This document shows positions 7,978-16,847 of a DNA stretch of 64,000 nt, piece after piece. The DNA is from SHWB01 sp050246875. Its GTDB lineage: Bacteria; Pseudomonadota; Alphaproteobacteria; UBA6615. The stretch is from contig JBFWVF010000006.1 of NCBI GenBank assembly GCA_050246875.1, positions 248,001-312,000 of the forward strand, in the 5' to 3' direction. Each line of letters begins with the position of its first letter. The stretch's first letter is position 1. A model generated the notes under the pieces. It did not search any database. It was not told the DNA's origin and saw only the letters and a list, made by a program, of their open reading frames with translations. The translations under genes and the position numbers were made by a program.

Positions 7978-8969
7978 GCGCGCCCCTGGTCCTCACGGCG
8001 CGGGCGGAGCGCTTCCGCCTGCACACGCCCTTCGTCATCGCGCGCGGCGTCAAGAAAGCCGCCGAGGTGGTGGTCGCCGAGCTGACCGACGGCACGCATA
8101 CCGGACGCGGCGAGTGCGGTCCCAACGCCCGCTACGGCGAGAGTCCGGCCGGCGTGGTCGCCGCCATCGCGGCACTCGCGCCGGCGGTGGCCGCCGGCCT
8201 CGACCGCGAGGGACTGCAATCGGCGCTGCCGCCGGGCGCCGCGCGCAATGCGATCGACTGCGCCTTCTGGGACCTCGAGGCCAAGCGCGTGGGCCGCGCC
8301 GCGTGGCAACTCGCCGGCCAGCCGTCCGCGCCCGCGCCCGTCGTCACCGCGTTCACTCTCAGCATCGGCTCGCCCGACGAGATGGCGCGCGTCGCGCGGG
8401 CCAACGCCGCGCGGCCGCTGCTGAAGATCAAGCTCGGCGCCGGTGAGGGCGACGGCGATCGACTGGCTGCCGTGCGTGCCGCAGCGCCTCGCGCGCGCCT
8501 CATCGTCGATGCCAACGAAGGCTGGACCGCCGACGACTGGCGCCGCCTCGGCCCGCGAATGGCCGACGCCGCGGTCGAACTCGTCGAACAACCTTTGCCG
8601 GCCGACGCCGACGCCGTGCTGGCGACGCTGCCGCGCCCGGTACCCGTGTGTGCGGACGAGTCCTGCCGCGACCGCCGCGGCCTCGCCGCGCTCGCCGGCC
8701 GCTACGACGCGATCAACATCAAGCTCGACAAGACCGGCGGACTGACGGAGGCGCTGGCGCTGGCCGACACGGCCGCCGCCATGGGCCTGGGGCTGATGGT
8801 CGGCTGCATGCTCGGTACCAGCCTGGCCATGGCTCCGGCTCTTCTGGTCGCGCGGCAGGCGCGCTGGGTCGACCTCGACGGGCCGCTGCTGCTGGCCGAG
8901 GACCGGACACCGCCGCTGCCCGTCGTCGACAGCGCACTGGGCCCGCCACCGGCCGCGCTGTGGGGCTGA
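7974..8969 (+). CDS. dgcA: N-acetyl-D-glutamate racemase DgcA-like, enolase superfamily
   Basis: A 331-residue muconate-lactonizing/epimerase-type member of the enolase superfamily. All catalytic residues of the 1,1-proton-transfer group are present: KIK (Lys151, Lys153), metal ligands Asp179, Glu205 and Asp228, and Lys250 on the opposite face. Many relatives are called L-Ala-D/L-Glu epimerases. The overlap with dgcN (GTGA, GTG start at 7974) favours the N-acetylglutamate racemase assignment. Acting after DgcN it would yield N-acetyl-L-glutamate, which then needs a deacetylase not seen in this window. Confidence 0.78.
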   Translation: MSAPLVLTARAERFRLHTPFVIARGVKKAAEVVVAELTDGTHTGRGECGPNARYGESPAGVVAAIAALAPAVAAGLDREGLQSALPPGAARNAIDCAFWDLEAKRVGRAAWQLAGQPSAPAPVVTAFTLSIGSPDEMARVARANAARPLLKIKLGAGEGDGDRLAAVRAAAPRARLIVDANEGWTADDWRRLGPRMADAAVELVEQPLPADADAVLATLPRPVPVCADESCRDRRGLAALAGRYDAINIKLDKTGGLTEALALADTAAAMGLGLMVGCMLGTSLAMAPALLVARQARWVDLDGPLLLAEDRTPPLPVVDSALGPPPAALWG

Positions 8970-9059
8970 CCCGGGAGGCACAACTTGCCGCACGGGGCCT
9001 TTCTCCGTAGTGTCGGAGACAGGGGTGGCAGTGGGAAGCCGGTGCTCCCGGAAAGCACG

Positions 9060-12000
9060 ATGCAGTCACAGGCACCGAGCGCGCGGCCCGGCGAAGCGGA
9101 GCGTATCGTCGCCGACGGAGACGTTCGGCCGGAGGCGCCTCAGGCAGCCAGCATCGCCGTTGCCGTGACCGCGCAGCAGATCGCCGGGCTCTATCGCCAC
9201 ACGCGCATCTCCAACCTCGTCACGCCGGTCAACAGCGCGCTCGTCGTCTACATCGTCTGGTCGCACGTGCCGCAGATGTTGGCCCTGGCCTGGGTCACGG
9301 CGATGTGGCTCGTTACCGGCCTGCGCGTGGCGCTCGACGTCTGGTACCGCCGTGCACCCGTCGAACGTCGCGCGGACACTGCCTGGCGCGACCGGGCCGT
9401 CGTCCTGATCGGGCTTGCGGGCATTACCTGGGGTGCCGGCACTCTTCTGCTATTTCCGGCCGGCGATCTGGTCGGCCAGTTCTTCATCGCCATGGTCGCG
9501 GTCGGCATGAGCGCCGGCGGCGCGATGGCGCTCAGCATCTATCTGCCGGCGATGCTCGCCTACTGCGTGCCGCTGATTGCCCTGCAGGTCGTGGCGCTGG
9601 CCCTGCAGAACACGTCGGCGCACCGGGCGCTGGCCATCATGAGCATCGTCTATTTTGCGGCGCTGTTCGCGCTGGCGCGTGTGTCGAACCGCGCGTTCAC
9701 GGCCACCATCCGCCTCGGCCTCGAGAACGCCGACCTTCTCGGCATCGTGGAGAACACCCAGCGCCGCCTCGAGGACGCCATCGAGAGCATGGCCGACGCC
9801 TTCGCCTTCTTCGACGGCGACGACCGGCTGGTCCAGTGCAATGCCCGGTTCCGCACCCTTGTGCCGGCGCTGTTCAGCCGGCGTGGCCTGCCGGTGCGCT
9901 ACCTCGATTTCCTGCATGCACTCGCCTCGGACGGCATGGTGCAGGAGGCGCGCGGTCAGATCGACCCGTGGGTCGCGCGCATGCTGGCGCGTCATCGCAA
10001 TCCGGGCGGCGGCATCGACCTGCGCCTGACCGACGGCCGCTGGCTACGCCTGTCCGAGCGCCGTACCAGCGAGGGCGGCGTCGTCACGATCGTCACCGAC
10101 GTCACCGAGCTGAAGGCCCGCGAAGGCGAGGCACGCACCAGCGAGGGCCGCTTCCGCGACTTCGTCGAGGTGTCGACGGACTGGCTGTGGGAAACCGATG
10201 CAAGCCTCCGTATCACGGCACTCGTCGGGCCCTACCAACAGATCACCGGCTGGCCGGTCGAGCGCCTGCTCGGGCGGCGACACGCCGACATCGAGGCGCC
10301 GTTCAACATCGGACCGTGGGAGCGCATGCTCGCCGACCTCGCGGCGCATCGCCCGATCCACAATGTCCACGTCGAACGCACGACCGACGACAACCGCGTC
10401 CACCACTTCCTGCTGAACGGCAAACCTCTGTTTGATGCCGGTGGGACCTTCCTCGGCTTTCGCGGCACGGGAACGGACATGACGCCGGTGTTCGAGGCGC
10501 AGCGCGAGGCCCGCGAGGCCCGGCTGCGGCTGTTCGAGGCTGTCGAGGCGCTGCCGGCGAGCTTCCTGCTGTTCGACAACGACGACAGCCTCGTTGTCTG
10601 GAACACGCGCGCGCCCGAACTGCTGCCCGGCATCGAACCGCTGTTGCACGCCGGCGCCAGCTACGCCGAATTGATGGGCGCGCTCGCCGGCAATGTCAGT
10701 GATGCCCAGGGCCGCATCGGCGCCTGGGTCGCCGAACGCCTGCAGCGCCACGCCGCGCCCGAAGGCCCCCAGGAGCTGCGCCTCGCCGACGGACGGGCGA
10801 TCCAGTTGCTCGAACGCCGCAGCGCCAGCGGCGCCACCGTGCTCGTCGGCACCGACGTCAGCGAAATCCGGCGCGACCAGCAGGATCTCGCCGACAAGAC
10901 GCGGCTGCTGCAGACAACGCTGGAAAGCATGGGCGAAGGCCTGATCGTGCTCGACTCCGAGCAACGTACCGTGCTCGTCAACAATCGCCTCGCCAAGCTT
11001 ATCGGCCTGCCGGAGTCGCTCGGCCGTACAGGCGTGCATCTGGGTGAAATCCGCGCTTATCTGGAACGTCGCGGCGATTTGAGCCGCGTGCCCGCCGCCG
11101 CCCGCCCCGAAGCCGTGGTCGCCGCCTTCGCGGCCGGCACTCCATTCCATTTCGAGCGCACCCTTCCCAGCGGCAATGTCCTCTCGGTACGCGCGAGCCC
11201 GATGCCCTCCGGTGGCTGGGTCATGCTGTTCGCGGATGTCACCGCCGAACGTGCGGCTATCGTGGCACTGGAGGAAAGCGAGGAACGCTATCGCCGCCTT
11301 GTCGAGGCGCTCCCCGACATCGTCGCCGTGGGGGTCGCCGGCCGCCTGGTCTTCGTCAACCGTGCCGGCTCACGTCATCTCGGCGCCAACAGCGCGGCCG
11401 CGCTGGTCGGCCGGCGTGTCCTCGACTTCGTCCATCCGGACCACCACGACCTGTCGCGCGCGACCGAACCCGCGGGCGATCCGACCAGTGCCGTCCCCTA
11501 CCACGAAATCCGCATGCTGCGGATCGACGGCAGCCCGTTCGACGCCGAGGTCGCCGGCATCCGATTCACCTACCGCGGTCAGCCGGCCAACCTGTACATC
11601 GCGCATGACATCACGGAGCGCAAACTGGCGCAGGCACAGGTCGTGCAGGCCTCCAAGCTCGCAACCCTCGGGGAAATGGCCGCCAGCCTGACGCACGAAC
11701 TGAACCAGCCGCTCAACATCATCCGCCTCGCGGCCGACGCATCGCTGATCCTGATGGAGGAGGGCGATTCCGATTTCGAGTATCAGCGCGAACAGTTCCA
11801 GCAGATATCGAACCAGACCCAGCGCATGGCCCAGATCATCGATCACATGCGCGTCTTCAATCGCCGCGACGAGGCCTCCAGCGAGCCTTTCGACGCCAAT
11901 GCCAGCGTCCGGCAGGCGGTTCGCCTCGTCGAGGACCAGTATCGCCTGGACGACGTCACGGTAACCTGCCTGCTGCCGGAAGGTCCGGCGATCGTGCGCG

Positions 12001-12410
12001 GCCATCCGATCCGCCTCGAGCAGGTGGTGCTCAACCTGCTGTCGAACGGTCGCGACGCCATCATGGCGCGGCGGCAGCGGGAGGGCCGGCCCGGCGGCGC
12101 CATCCGCGTGCGTGCCTACCGCGAGCATTCCTCCGACGGAGCGCCGGGCCGCTTGCGCATCCTCGTCAGCGACGAGGGCGGCGGCATTCCGTCGGACAAG
12201 CTGGCGCAGATATTCGACCCGTTCTTCACGACCAAGGAATCGGGCAAGGGTACGGGCCTCGGCCTTGCCATCGGCTACTCGATCGTCTCGGGCATGGGCG
12301 GGCGGATCGACGTCCGCAACCGCGGCCAGGGGGCCGAGTTCGAGATCGAACTGCCACTCGCCCCGCAGCCGGCCAAGGCCCCGGCAACCGCTCCGGCCGG
12401 AATGTCCTAG
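9060..12410 (+). CDS. Membrane multi-PAS sensor histidine kinase
   Basis: A sensor kinase of 1116 residues. The N-terminal 40-190 region holds about six hydrophobic segments forming an integral-membrane input module. Five PAS-like domains follow (about 225-340, 365-475, 480-605, 610-730 and 740-860). Domains 1 and 3 resemble each other (both with a LADGR/LTDGR..LRL-type end), suggesting internal duplication of a PAS pair. HisKA has LTHELNQPLN with phospho-acceptor His879. The ATPase domain has the N box (NLLSNGRDAI), DEGGGIP and GTGLGLAI. There is no receiver domain; the separate receiver protein at 12707 is the likely partner. ATG at 9060, after a GGAAAG site, is preferred to TTG at 8985. 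Confidence 0.85.
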   Translation: MQSQAPSARPGEAERIVADGDVRPEAPQAASIAVAVTAQQIAGLYRHTRISNLVTPVNSALVVYIVWSHVPQMLALAWVTAMWLVTGLRVALDVWYRRAPVERRADTAWRDRAVVLIGLAGITWGAGTLLLFPAGDLVGQFFIAMVAVGMSAGGAMALSIYLPAMLAYCVPLIALQVVALALQNTSAHRALAIMSIVYFAALFALARVSNRAFTATIRLGLENADLLGIVENTQRRLEDAIESMADAFAFFDGDDRLVQCNARFRTLVPALFSRRGLPVRYLDFLHALASDGMVQEARGQIDPWVARMLARHRNPGGGIDLRLTDGRWLRLSERRTSEGGVVTIVTDVTELKAREGEARTSEGRFRDFVEVSTDWLWETDASLRITALVGPYQQITGWPVERLLGRRHADIEAPFNIGPWERMLADLAAHRPIHNVHVERTTDDNRVHHFLLNGKPLFDAGGTFLGFRGTGTDMTPVFEAQREAREARLRLFEAVEALPASFLLFDNDDSLVVWNTRAPELLPGIEPLLHAGASYAELMGALAGNVSDAQGRIGAWVAERLQRHAAPEGPQELRLADGRAIQLLERRSASGATVLVGTDVSEIRRDQQDLADKTRLLQTTLESMGEGLIVLDSEQRTVLVNNRLAKLIGLPESLGRTGVHLGEIRAYLERRGDLSRVPAAARPEAVVAAFAAGTPFHFERTLPSGNVLSVRASPMPSGGWVMLFADVTAERAAIVALEESEERYRRLVEALPDIVAVGVAGRLVFVNRAGSRHLGANSAAALVGRRVLDFVHPDHHDLSRATEPAGDPTSAVPYHEIRMLRIDGSPFDAEVAGIRFTYRGQPANLYIAHDITERKLAQAQVVQASKLATLGEMAASLTHELNQPLNIIRLAADASLILMEEGDSDFEYQREQFQQISNQTQRMAQIIDHMRVFNRRDEASSEPFDANASVRQAVRLVEDQYRLDDVTVTCLLPEGPAIVRGHPIRLEQVVLNLLSNGRDAIMARRQREGRPGGAIRVRAYREHSSDGAPGRLRILVSDEGGGIPSDKLAQIFDPFFTTKESGKGTGLGLAIGYSIVSGMGGRIDVRNRGQGAEFEIELPLAPQPAKAPATAPAGMS

Positions 12411-12573
12411 GCAGCGTCCGACAGGCTCCGGCGTGGAAGCCTCTATCGCGCCGATATGATGGACCGACGCGATCAGCCGCTGTATCAGGCCGCCGTCAGC
12501 GTCGATCAACGGTCGTCGCGGAGCAGCCCGGCTTCCGAGACATGCCGGATTGCCGGGAATTCCGGCAGTTCTT

Positions 12574-12603
12574 TTGACCCGGCAGGCCGGTCTACGGTAC
12601 TAT
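12574..12603 (+). promoter_or_regulatory. Predicted sigma-70-type promoter of the receiver gene
   Basis: TTGACC at 12574-12579 and TACTAT at 12598-12603 are separated by 18 bp and lie about 100 bp upstream of the response-regulator start. A TGCCGG..CCGGCA inverted repeat just before it (12551-12567) might slow transcripts from the kinase gene. The 296-bp gap between kinase and receiver holds nothing else I recognise. Confidence 0.45.
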
Positions 12604-12706
12604 CCTCGCATTGCCAGCCGAGCCTGGGGGTGGCGGGGCCATCATCCGGTCGGTTCGACTGGGTGCCGACGCCGGGATCGTGGCGCCAAGAGGATTGGCA
12701 CTGACC

Positions 12707-13132
12707 ATGAGGCAGGCTGCAGGTTCACGTGCGCCGCAGGCGGCCGGCCGGCAGCCGGTGGTCCTGATCGTCGACGACGACAAGGTGCAGGCCGACCAGA
12801 TCGCGACCTTCCTGTCGCGCTTCGGCATTTCGGTTATCCAGGAAGACAATGGCTTTGCCGCGGTGAACACGATCCGCCGCGAGCAGCCCGCCGTCGTCGT
12901 GATGGACGTTCGCATGCCGGGGCTCGACGGAATCAGCGCCGCGAAGCTGGCATCGCGGCTGGAGCACCGTCCGCGCATCATCCTGATGTCGGGATATGCC
13001 GATCAGGTGAAACGGGCGACTGAAGAGGACATCGAGGTCTTCGCGGTCGTCGACAAGCCCCTGCCGTTGCGGGTGCTCGTGCGCTTCATCCAGGGTGCCC
13101 TCAACGACCCGGAGCCGCCGGCCGCTCGTTAG
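12707..13132 (+). CDS. Single-domain response regulator
   Basis: A 141-residue receiver protein without an output domain. It keeps the acidic pair in IVDDDK, phospho-acceptor Asp67 in VVVMDVRMPG, the switch residue in ILMSGYA and Lys in VVDKPLP. It would receive phosphate from the kinase encoded just upstream and act by protein contact or as a relay. The frame is open from 12611, but ATG at 12707 gives a normal N-terminus of about 17 residues before the domain. It has its own predicted promoter and is convergent with the MCE operon. Confidence 0.85.
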   Translation: MRQAAGSRAPQAAGRQPVVLIVDDDKVQADQIATFLSRFGISVIQEDNGFAAVNTIRREQPAVVVMDVRMPGLDGISAAKLASRLEHRPRIILMSGYADQVKRATEEDIEVFAVVDKPLPLRVLVRFIQGALNDPEPPAAR

Positions 13133-13152
13133 CCACTCGGCCCGACGGCTCT

Positions 13153-13809
13153 TCAGCGCCGGTTCCGACGCACGGCTTCACCCTCCACCAGCGTCCACCC
13201 CACGAGGTCGCGGAGCGTCTTGCCGAGAGCGGCATCGAAGGCCGCGATGACCGGCTCGATTGCATCGTGGCTGGCGGCAACCGTCGCCTCGAAGCGTTCC
13301 GACGCGACGATCGTACGCTCCGGCATGGCGACAAGCTTGGCGTGAATCTGGACGACTGCGGACGGGTTCGAGCCGGTATATACCGCCTGGAATTCGCGCA
13401 GTTCCGCCTTGAGCACGAAATCGGCGCGCAGGCCGAGCGATTCCCGGCCGACGGCGACAATGCGGTGTGAGTTCTCGAAGGACTCGACGATCAGCGTCTG
13501 CACAAGCTGGGTCGCCCGATCGGTCCAGCTGGCGCGCGCATAGTATTCGAGTTCGAGCGGGTTGCGGTACAGCGCCACCCGCGTGGTATCCAGCCCGGCA
13601 GCCGCAATCGGCAGTTCTACCACGAGCTGCCAGTCGACCCGAGGCAGGGACGTCTCGAAAGTACTCTTTGGCGACAGCGTGAACAGCCGTGGCGGCGGCC
13701 CCTGACCCGGCAACAACTCGGCGCAGCCGGCCAACAGAAATGCCCCCGCCACCACCGGGGCGACGATGCGCGCAAGGCGCGGCTTCCGTCGTTCACTTTC
13801 CAGGCTCAT
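13153..13809 (-). CDS. ABC-type transport auxiliary lipoprotein (PqiC-like)
   Basis: A 218-residue outer-membrane lipoprotein, last gene of the MCE operon. A signal peptide ends in the lipobox LLAGC. The body matches the ABC auxiliary / PqiC fold (FTLSPKSTFE, LPRVDWQLVVELP, ARASWTDRATQLVQTLIVESFE). Such lipoproteins dock MCE transport complexes at the outer membrane. The ATG at 13809 lies inside the 3' end of the mlaD-like gene (17-bp overlap) and gives an immediate signal peptide, so it is preferred over the longer frame. Confidence 0.8.
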   Translation of the reverse strand: MSLESERRKPRLARIVAPVVAGAFLLAGCAELLPGQGPPPRLFTLSPKSTFETSLPRVDWQLVVELPIAAAGLDTTRVALYRNPLELEYYARASWTDRATQLVQTLIVESFENSHRIVAVGRESLGLRADFVLKAELREFQAVYTGSNPSAVVQIHAKLVAMPERTIVASERFEATVAASHDAIEPVIAAFDAALGKTLRDLVGWTLVEGEAVRRNRR

Positions 13810-14791
13810 AGCCACGCTGCTGGTTGCCGAACAGGAAGCGGGCCGGGTCGCGCTCGACCTCGGAGGCGACGCGGTTGAGACCACTGACCAATGCCCGCGC
13901 CTCGGCGATGAATGCGGTCAGGTCCGCCAGCCCTTCATGGGAAAAACTGCGCACTGCCGGCCGGGTCTCGTCGACCATGACCTCGACCTTGCCGGACACG
14001 CGCTGGAGAGTCTCTGCGCTCCCACGTAGTTCGCCAATCAGTTTGCGAATGTCTGCGCGGTTGTCGACGACTGTTCCGCTCACCGCGTCGGCGCTCGCGC
14101 GAACCGCGACCAGCGTCGCTTCCGCTTCGGTCGTGAGGCCGTCCAGCGCCGAAGCCGTCTCGCGCAATGCCGTGGTGGTGGCGCGCACGTCGTCGACCAT
14201 GGCGCCGATGTCGTCCGCGCGTGCTGCCAGCGCCCCCGACAGCACGGCGAAGTTCTCCAGCGTCGCCGCGAAATTCGCCCTGTTGCGGTCGTCGAACAAC
14301 TGGTTCGCACGGGCGATCAGCAGGTTGGCACGGTCGACAAGTTCCGGTGCATCCTCGAAAATCTGCTCGAGCTGCGACGGTCGCGACGCAATGACCGGGT
14401 GACGTTGTCCGGTGCGACGCTGCAGGACCGGCGCATCGCGCGTACCGCCGGCGAGCTGCACCATCACGCCGCCGGTAATGCCGCGCATTTCCAGTTGCGC
14501 CTGCGTATCCTCGCGCACCGGCGTATCCGCCTTCACCTCGATCGTGACAACGACACGCTCGAGATTGTCGGGATCTATGCTGATCTCGCTGACCTCGCCG
14601 ACGGGAATGCCGCGATAGACCACCTGGCTGCCCTCGGACAGGCCGTTTATCTGGCCGGTAAAATAGATGTCGTAACGGGCAAACTCGCGATCGAACTGGA
14701 ACTTCGCCAGCCAGATGGCGAAGACGATCAGGCCGGCGAATAGCACCAGCACGAAGCTGCCGACGAGCAGATGATTGGCCCGCGTCTCCAT
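13793..14791 (-). CDS. mlaD: MCE-domain substrate-binding protein (MlaD-like)
   Basis: The periplasmic lipid-binding subunit of the MCE transporter. One N-terminal membrane segment (about residues 8-28) is followed by a single MCE domain (about 37-115: FTGQINGLSEGSQVVYRGIPVG). A long helical C-terminal region of about 200 residues then extends across the periplasm. That tail is longer than in E. coli MlaD and closer to alphaproteobacterial and Pqi-type relatives. The start lies 3 bp after the ATPase stop. Confidence 0.85.
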   Translation of the reverse strand: METRANHLLVGSFVLVLFAGLIVFAIWLAKFQFDREFARYDIYFTGQINGLSEGSQVVYRGIPVGEVSEISIDPDNLERVVVTIEVKADTPVREDTQAQLEMRGITGGVMVQLAGGTRDAPVLQRRTGQRHPVIASRPSQLEQIFEDAPELVDRANLLIARANQLFDDRNRANFAATLENFAVLSGALAARADDIGAMVDDVRATTTALRETASALDGLTTEAEATLVAVRASADAVSGTVVDNRADIRKLIGELRGSAETLQRVSGKVEVMVDETRPAVRSFSHEGLADLTAFIAEARALVSGLNRVASEVERDPARFLFGNQQRGYEPGK

Positions 14792-14794
14792 CGC

Positions 14795-15598
14795 CTACCT
14801 CTGCACCGCCCGTTGCGAGCGGTCCATGCCGCCGGGCACGGCACGTGCACGCGGCCCGTGGAAATAGTCATGGATCCACGGATGCTCATCGACCATCAGA
14901 TCAGCGAGCGTGCCGACCTTAACACGGCCGTCGACCAGCACGGCAATGCGCTGGCAGACGGCGGCCAGCGTATCGAGGTCGTGCGTGACCATGACGACGG
15001 TATGTCCGAGGGCACGCTGCAGGTCGGCGACCAGATCGTCGAAGGCCGCCGCGCCGATCGGGTCGAGGCCCGCGGTCGGCTCGTCGAGGAACAGAATCTC
15101 CGGATCAAGCGCCAGCGCGCGCGCGAGCCCGGCCCGTTTGCGCATGCCTCCCGACAATTCGGCCGGGCGCAGGCGATCGGCACCGGCCGCGAGCCCGACA
15201 AGGCCGATTTTCACCAGTGCGATCTCGCGCGCGAGGTCGACCGGCAAGCTGGTGTGCTCAACGAGCGGCACCATGACGTTTTCGAGGACCGTCAGGGAGC
15301 TGAACAGCGCGCCGTCCTGGAACAGCACGCCAACCCGCCGATCGACGGTCGCCCGCGCCGCTTGGTCCGCTGTAGCGAGATCGACGCCGAGCACCTCGAC
15401 GCGCCCCGCTGCCGGCCGTATCAGCCCGACCAGCGTGCGCAGCAGCACCGATTTGCCGGTTCCCGAGCCGCCGACAATGCCCATAACCTCGCCGCGCCGC
15501 ACGGCAAGGTCGAGCCCATCGTGGATACGCCTCCCGCCAAGCTCAGTGACAAGGCCGGTGACGCGGATGACATTGTCGCCGACCGTGTCCGTCGCCAT
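14795..15598 (-). CDS. mlaF: ABC transporter ATPase of the MCE system (MlaF-like)
   Basis: The cytoplasmic ATPase of the lipid transporter, 267 residues. Walker A is GGSGTGKS, the signature is LSGGMRKRAGLARAL, and Walker B is ILFLDEPTAGLDP, with the switch His in VMVTHDLD. The GLDPI extension after Walker B is typical of MlaF/Ttg2A. It is tightly packed in the operon, 2 bp after the permease gene and 3 bp before mlaD, implying one transcript. Confidence 0.88.
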   Translation of the reverse strand: MATDTVGDNVIRVTGLVTELGGRRIHDGLDLAVRRGEVMGIVGGSGTGKSVLLRTLVGLIRPAAGRVEVLGVDLATADQAARATVDRRVGVLFQDGALFSSLTVLENVMVPLVEHTSLPVDLAREIALVKIGLVGLAAGADRLRPAELSGGMRKRAGLARALALDPEILFLDEPTAGLDPIGAAAFDDLVADLQRALGHTVVMVTHDLDTLAAVCQRIAVLVDGRVKVGTLADLMVDEHPWIHDYFHGPRARAVPGGMDRSQRAVQR

Positions 15599-15600
15599 GT

Positions 15601-16764
15601 TCAGATGCCCAGGACCGAGAACAGGATCGAAAACATCGCGTCGAAGACGATGACGAGGAAGATCGCCTCGACTACGGCGCGCGTCGTCATCGTACCGACC
15701 GACTCCGCACTGCGCACCACCCGCAGGCCACGGAAGCAGCCCACGAGACCGATCGTGAAGCCGAAAATCGGCGCCTTGAGGATTCCGATCCAGAAGGTCC
15801 AGGACGTGACCGCGCCGCCGAGCTGACGGACGAACTGGACCGGCGAGATGTCGAGGGCCAGCGCGGCCATCAGCGCACCGCCCAGCAGCCCGGTCAGATC
15901 GGCGAAAAACGCCAGCAACGGCAACGCCACCACAAGCGCCAGGACGCGCGGCAGGACGAGCGCCTCCATCGGATCGATGCCCAGGACGCGCATGGCATCG
16001 ACTTCCTCGTTGACCACCATGGTGCCAATTTCGGCCGTGAAGGCACTGCCGGACCGGCCGGCGAGCATGATGGCGGTGAGCAGCACCCCCATTTCCCGCA
16101 ACATGCCCTGTCCGACAATGTTGACCGTGAATATCTCCGCTCCAAAGCGCGCCAGTTGATCGGCACTCTGGAAGGCCAGCACGACACCGACGAGAAAGGC
16201 GACCAGCCCGACGATCGGCATGGCGTCGATGCCTGAGCGCTCCAGGTGCGCGATCAACGCCGTCGCTCGCAGCCGGCCGGGCCGGCGCGCGGTGCGAGCG
16301 GCTACGATGAGCGTATGGCCGACGAAGGCCGTCAGGTCGCGCCCCTCAGCCAGCGCACCCAGCGTGGCGGCCCCGACGCGGACGACGAGCGCGGCGAAGG
16401 GATGGGGCCGCGCCGCCGGCGGCGAAGGCTGCGCTTCACGTTCGGCAATGGCCTCGAGCAGATCATCGCGCGCCTTGCCGGCCCCCGTCACGGTGACCCG
16501 TGTGCCCGCCGCCTCGAACGAGCGGCGCGTGCGGTGCACGAGCCATGCCCCCGCCGTATCGAGTGACTTAAGCCCGGCGAGATCGAGCGTGGCGTCGGCG
16601 ACGCCGTCGACATTCACCGCGCCAAGGGCAGCGTCGAGTTCCGTCGCGTTGGCCGTTTCCCAGCTTCCCCTGAACGCGACAATGAGACGGTCGCCTTCGC
16701 GTCGCGCGTCGAGCCACCCCGCGGACGGCGCCGCCGCACCGTCACTCGCTGCTGTCATCGACAT
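15601..16764 (-). CDS. mlaE: STAS domain fused to MlaE-type permease
   Basis: A fusion of two Mla subunits. Residues about 15-110 form a STAS domain (MlaB-like, with TLDLAGLKSLDTAGAW). Residues about 125-387 are the MlaE permease with the hallmark EEVDAMRVLGIDPMEALVLPR and 5-6 membrane segments. The fusion supplies in one chain what E. coli makes as MlaB and MlaE, and the operon indeed has no separate mlaB. It is the first gene of the four-gene operon. Two Met codons begin the protein (positions 1 and 3), so the exact start is uncertain by two residues. Confidence 0.87.
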   Translation of the reverse strand: MSMTAASDGAAAPSAGWLDARREGDRLIVAFRGSWETANATELDAALGAVNVDGVADATLDLAGLKSLDTAGAWLVHRTRRSFEAAGTRVTVTGAGKARDDLLEAIAEREAQPSPPAARPHPFAALVVRVGAATLGALAEGRDLTAFVGHTLIVAARTARRPGRLRATALIAHLERSGIDAMPIVGLVAFLVGVVLAFQSADQLARFGAEIFTVNIVGQGMLREMGVLLTAIMLAGRSGSAFTAEIGTMVVNEEVDAMRVLGIDPMEALVLPRVLALVVALPLLAFFADLTGLLGGALMAALALDISPVQFVRQLGGAVTSWTFWIGILKAPIFGFTIGLVGCFRGLRVVRSAESVGTMTTRAVVEAIFLVIVFDAMFSILFSVLGI

Positions 16765-16847
16765 CGCGCCCCCGACCCGTAATGGGTCCGCCGATCATGG
16801 TTACGACCAGCCGTCCGCGGGTCAACGCTCACGCGCGCTTCGTCAGG

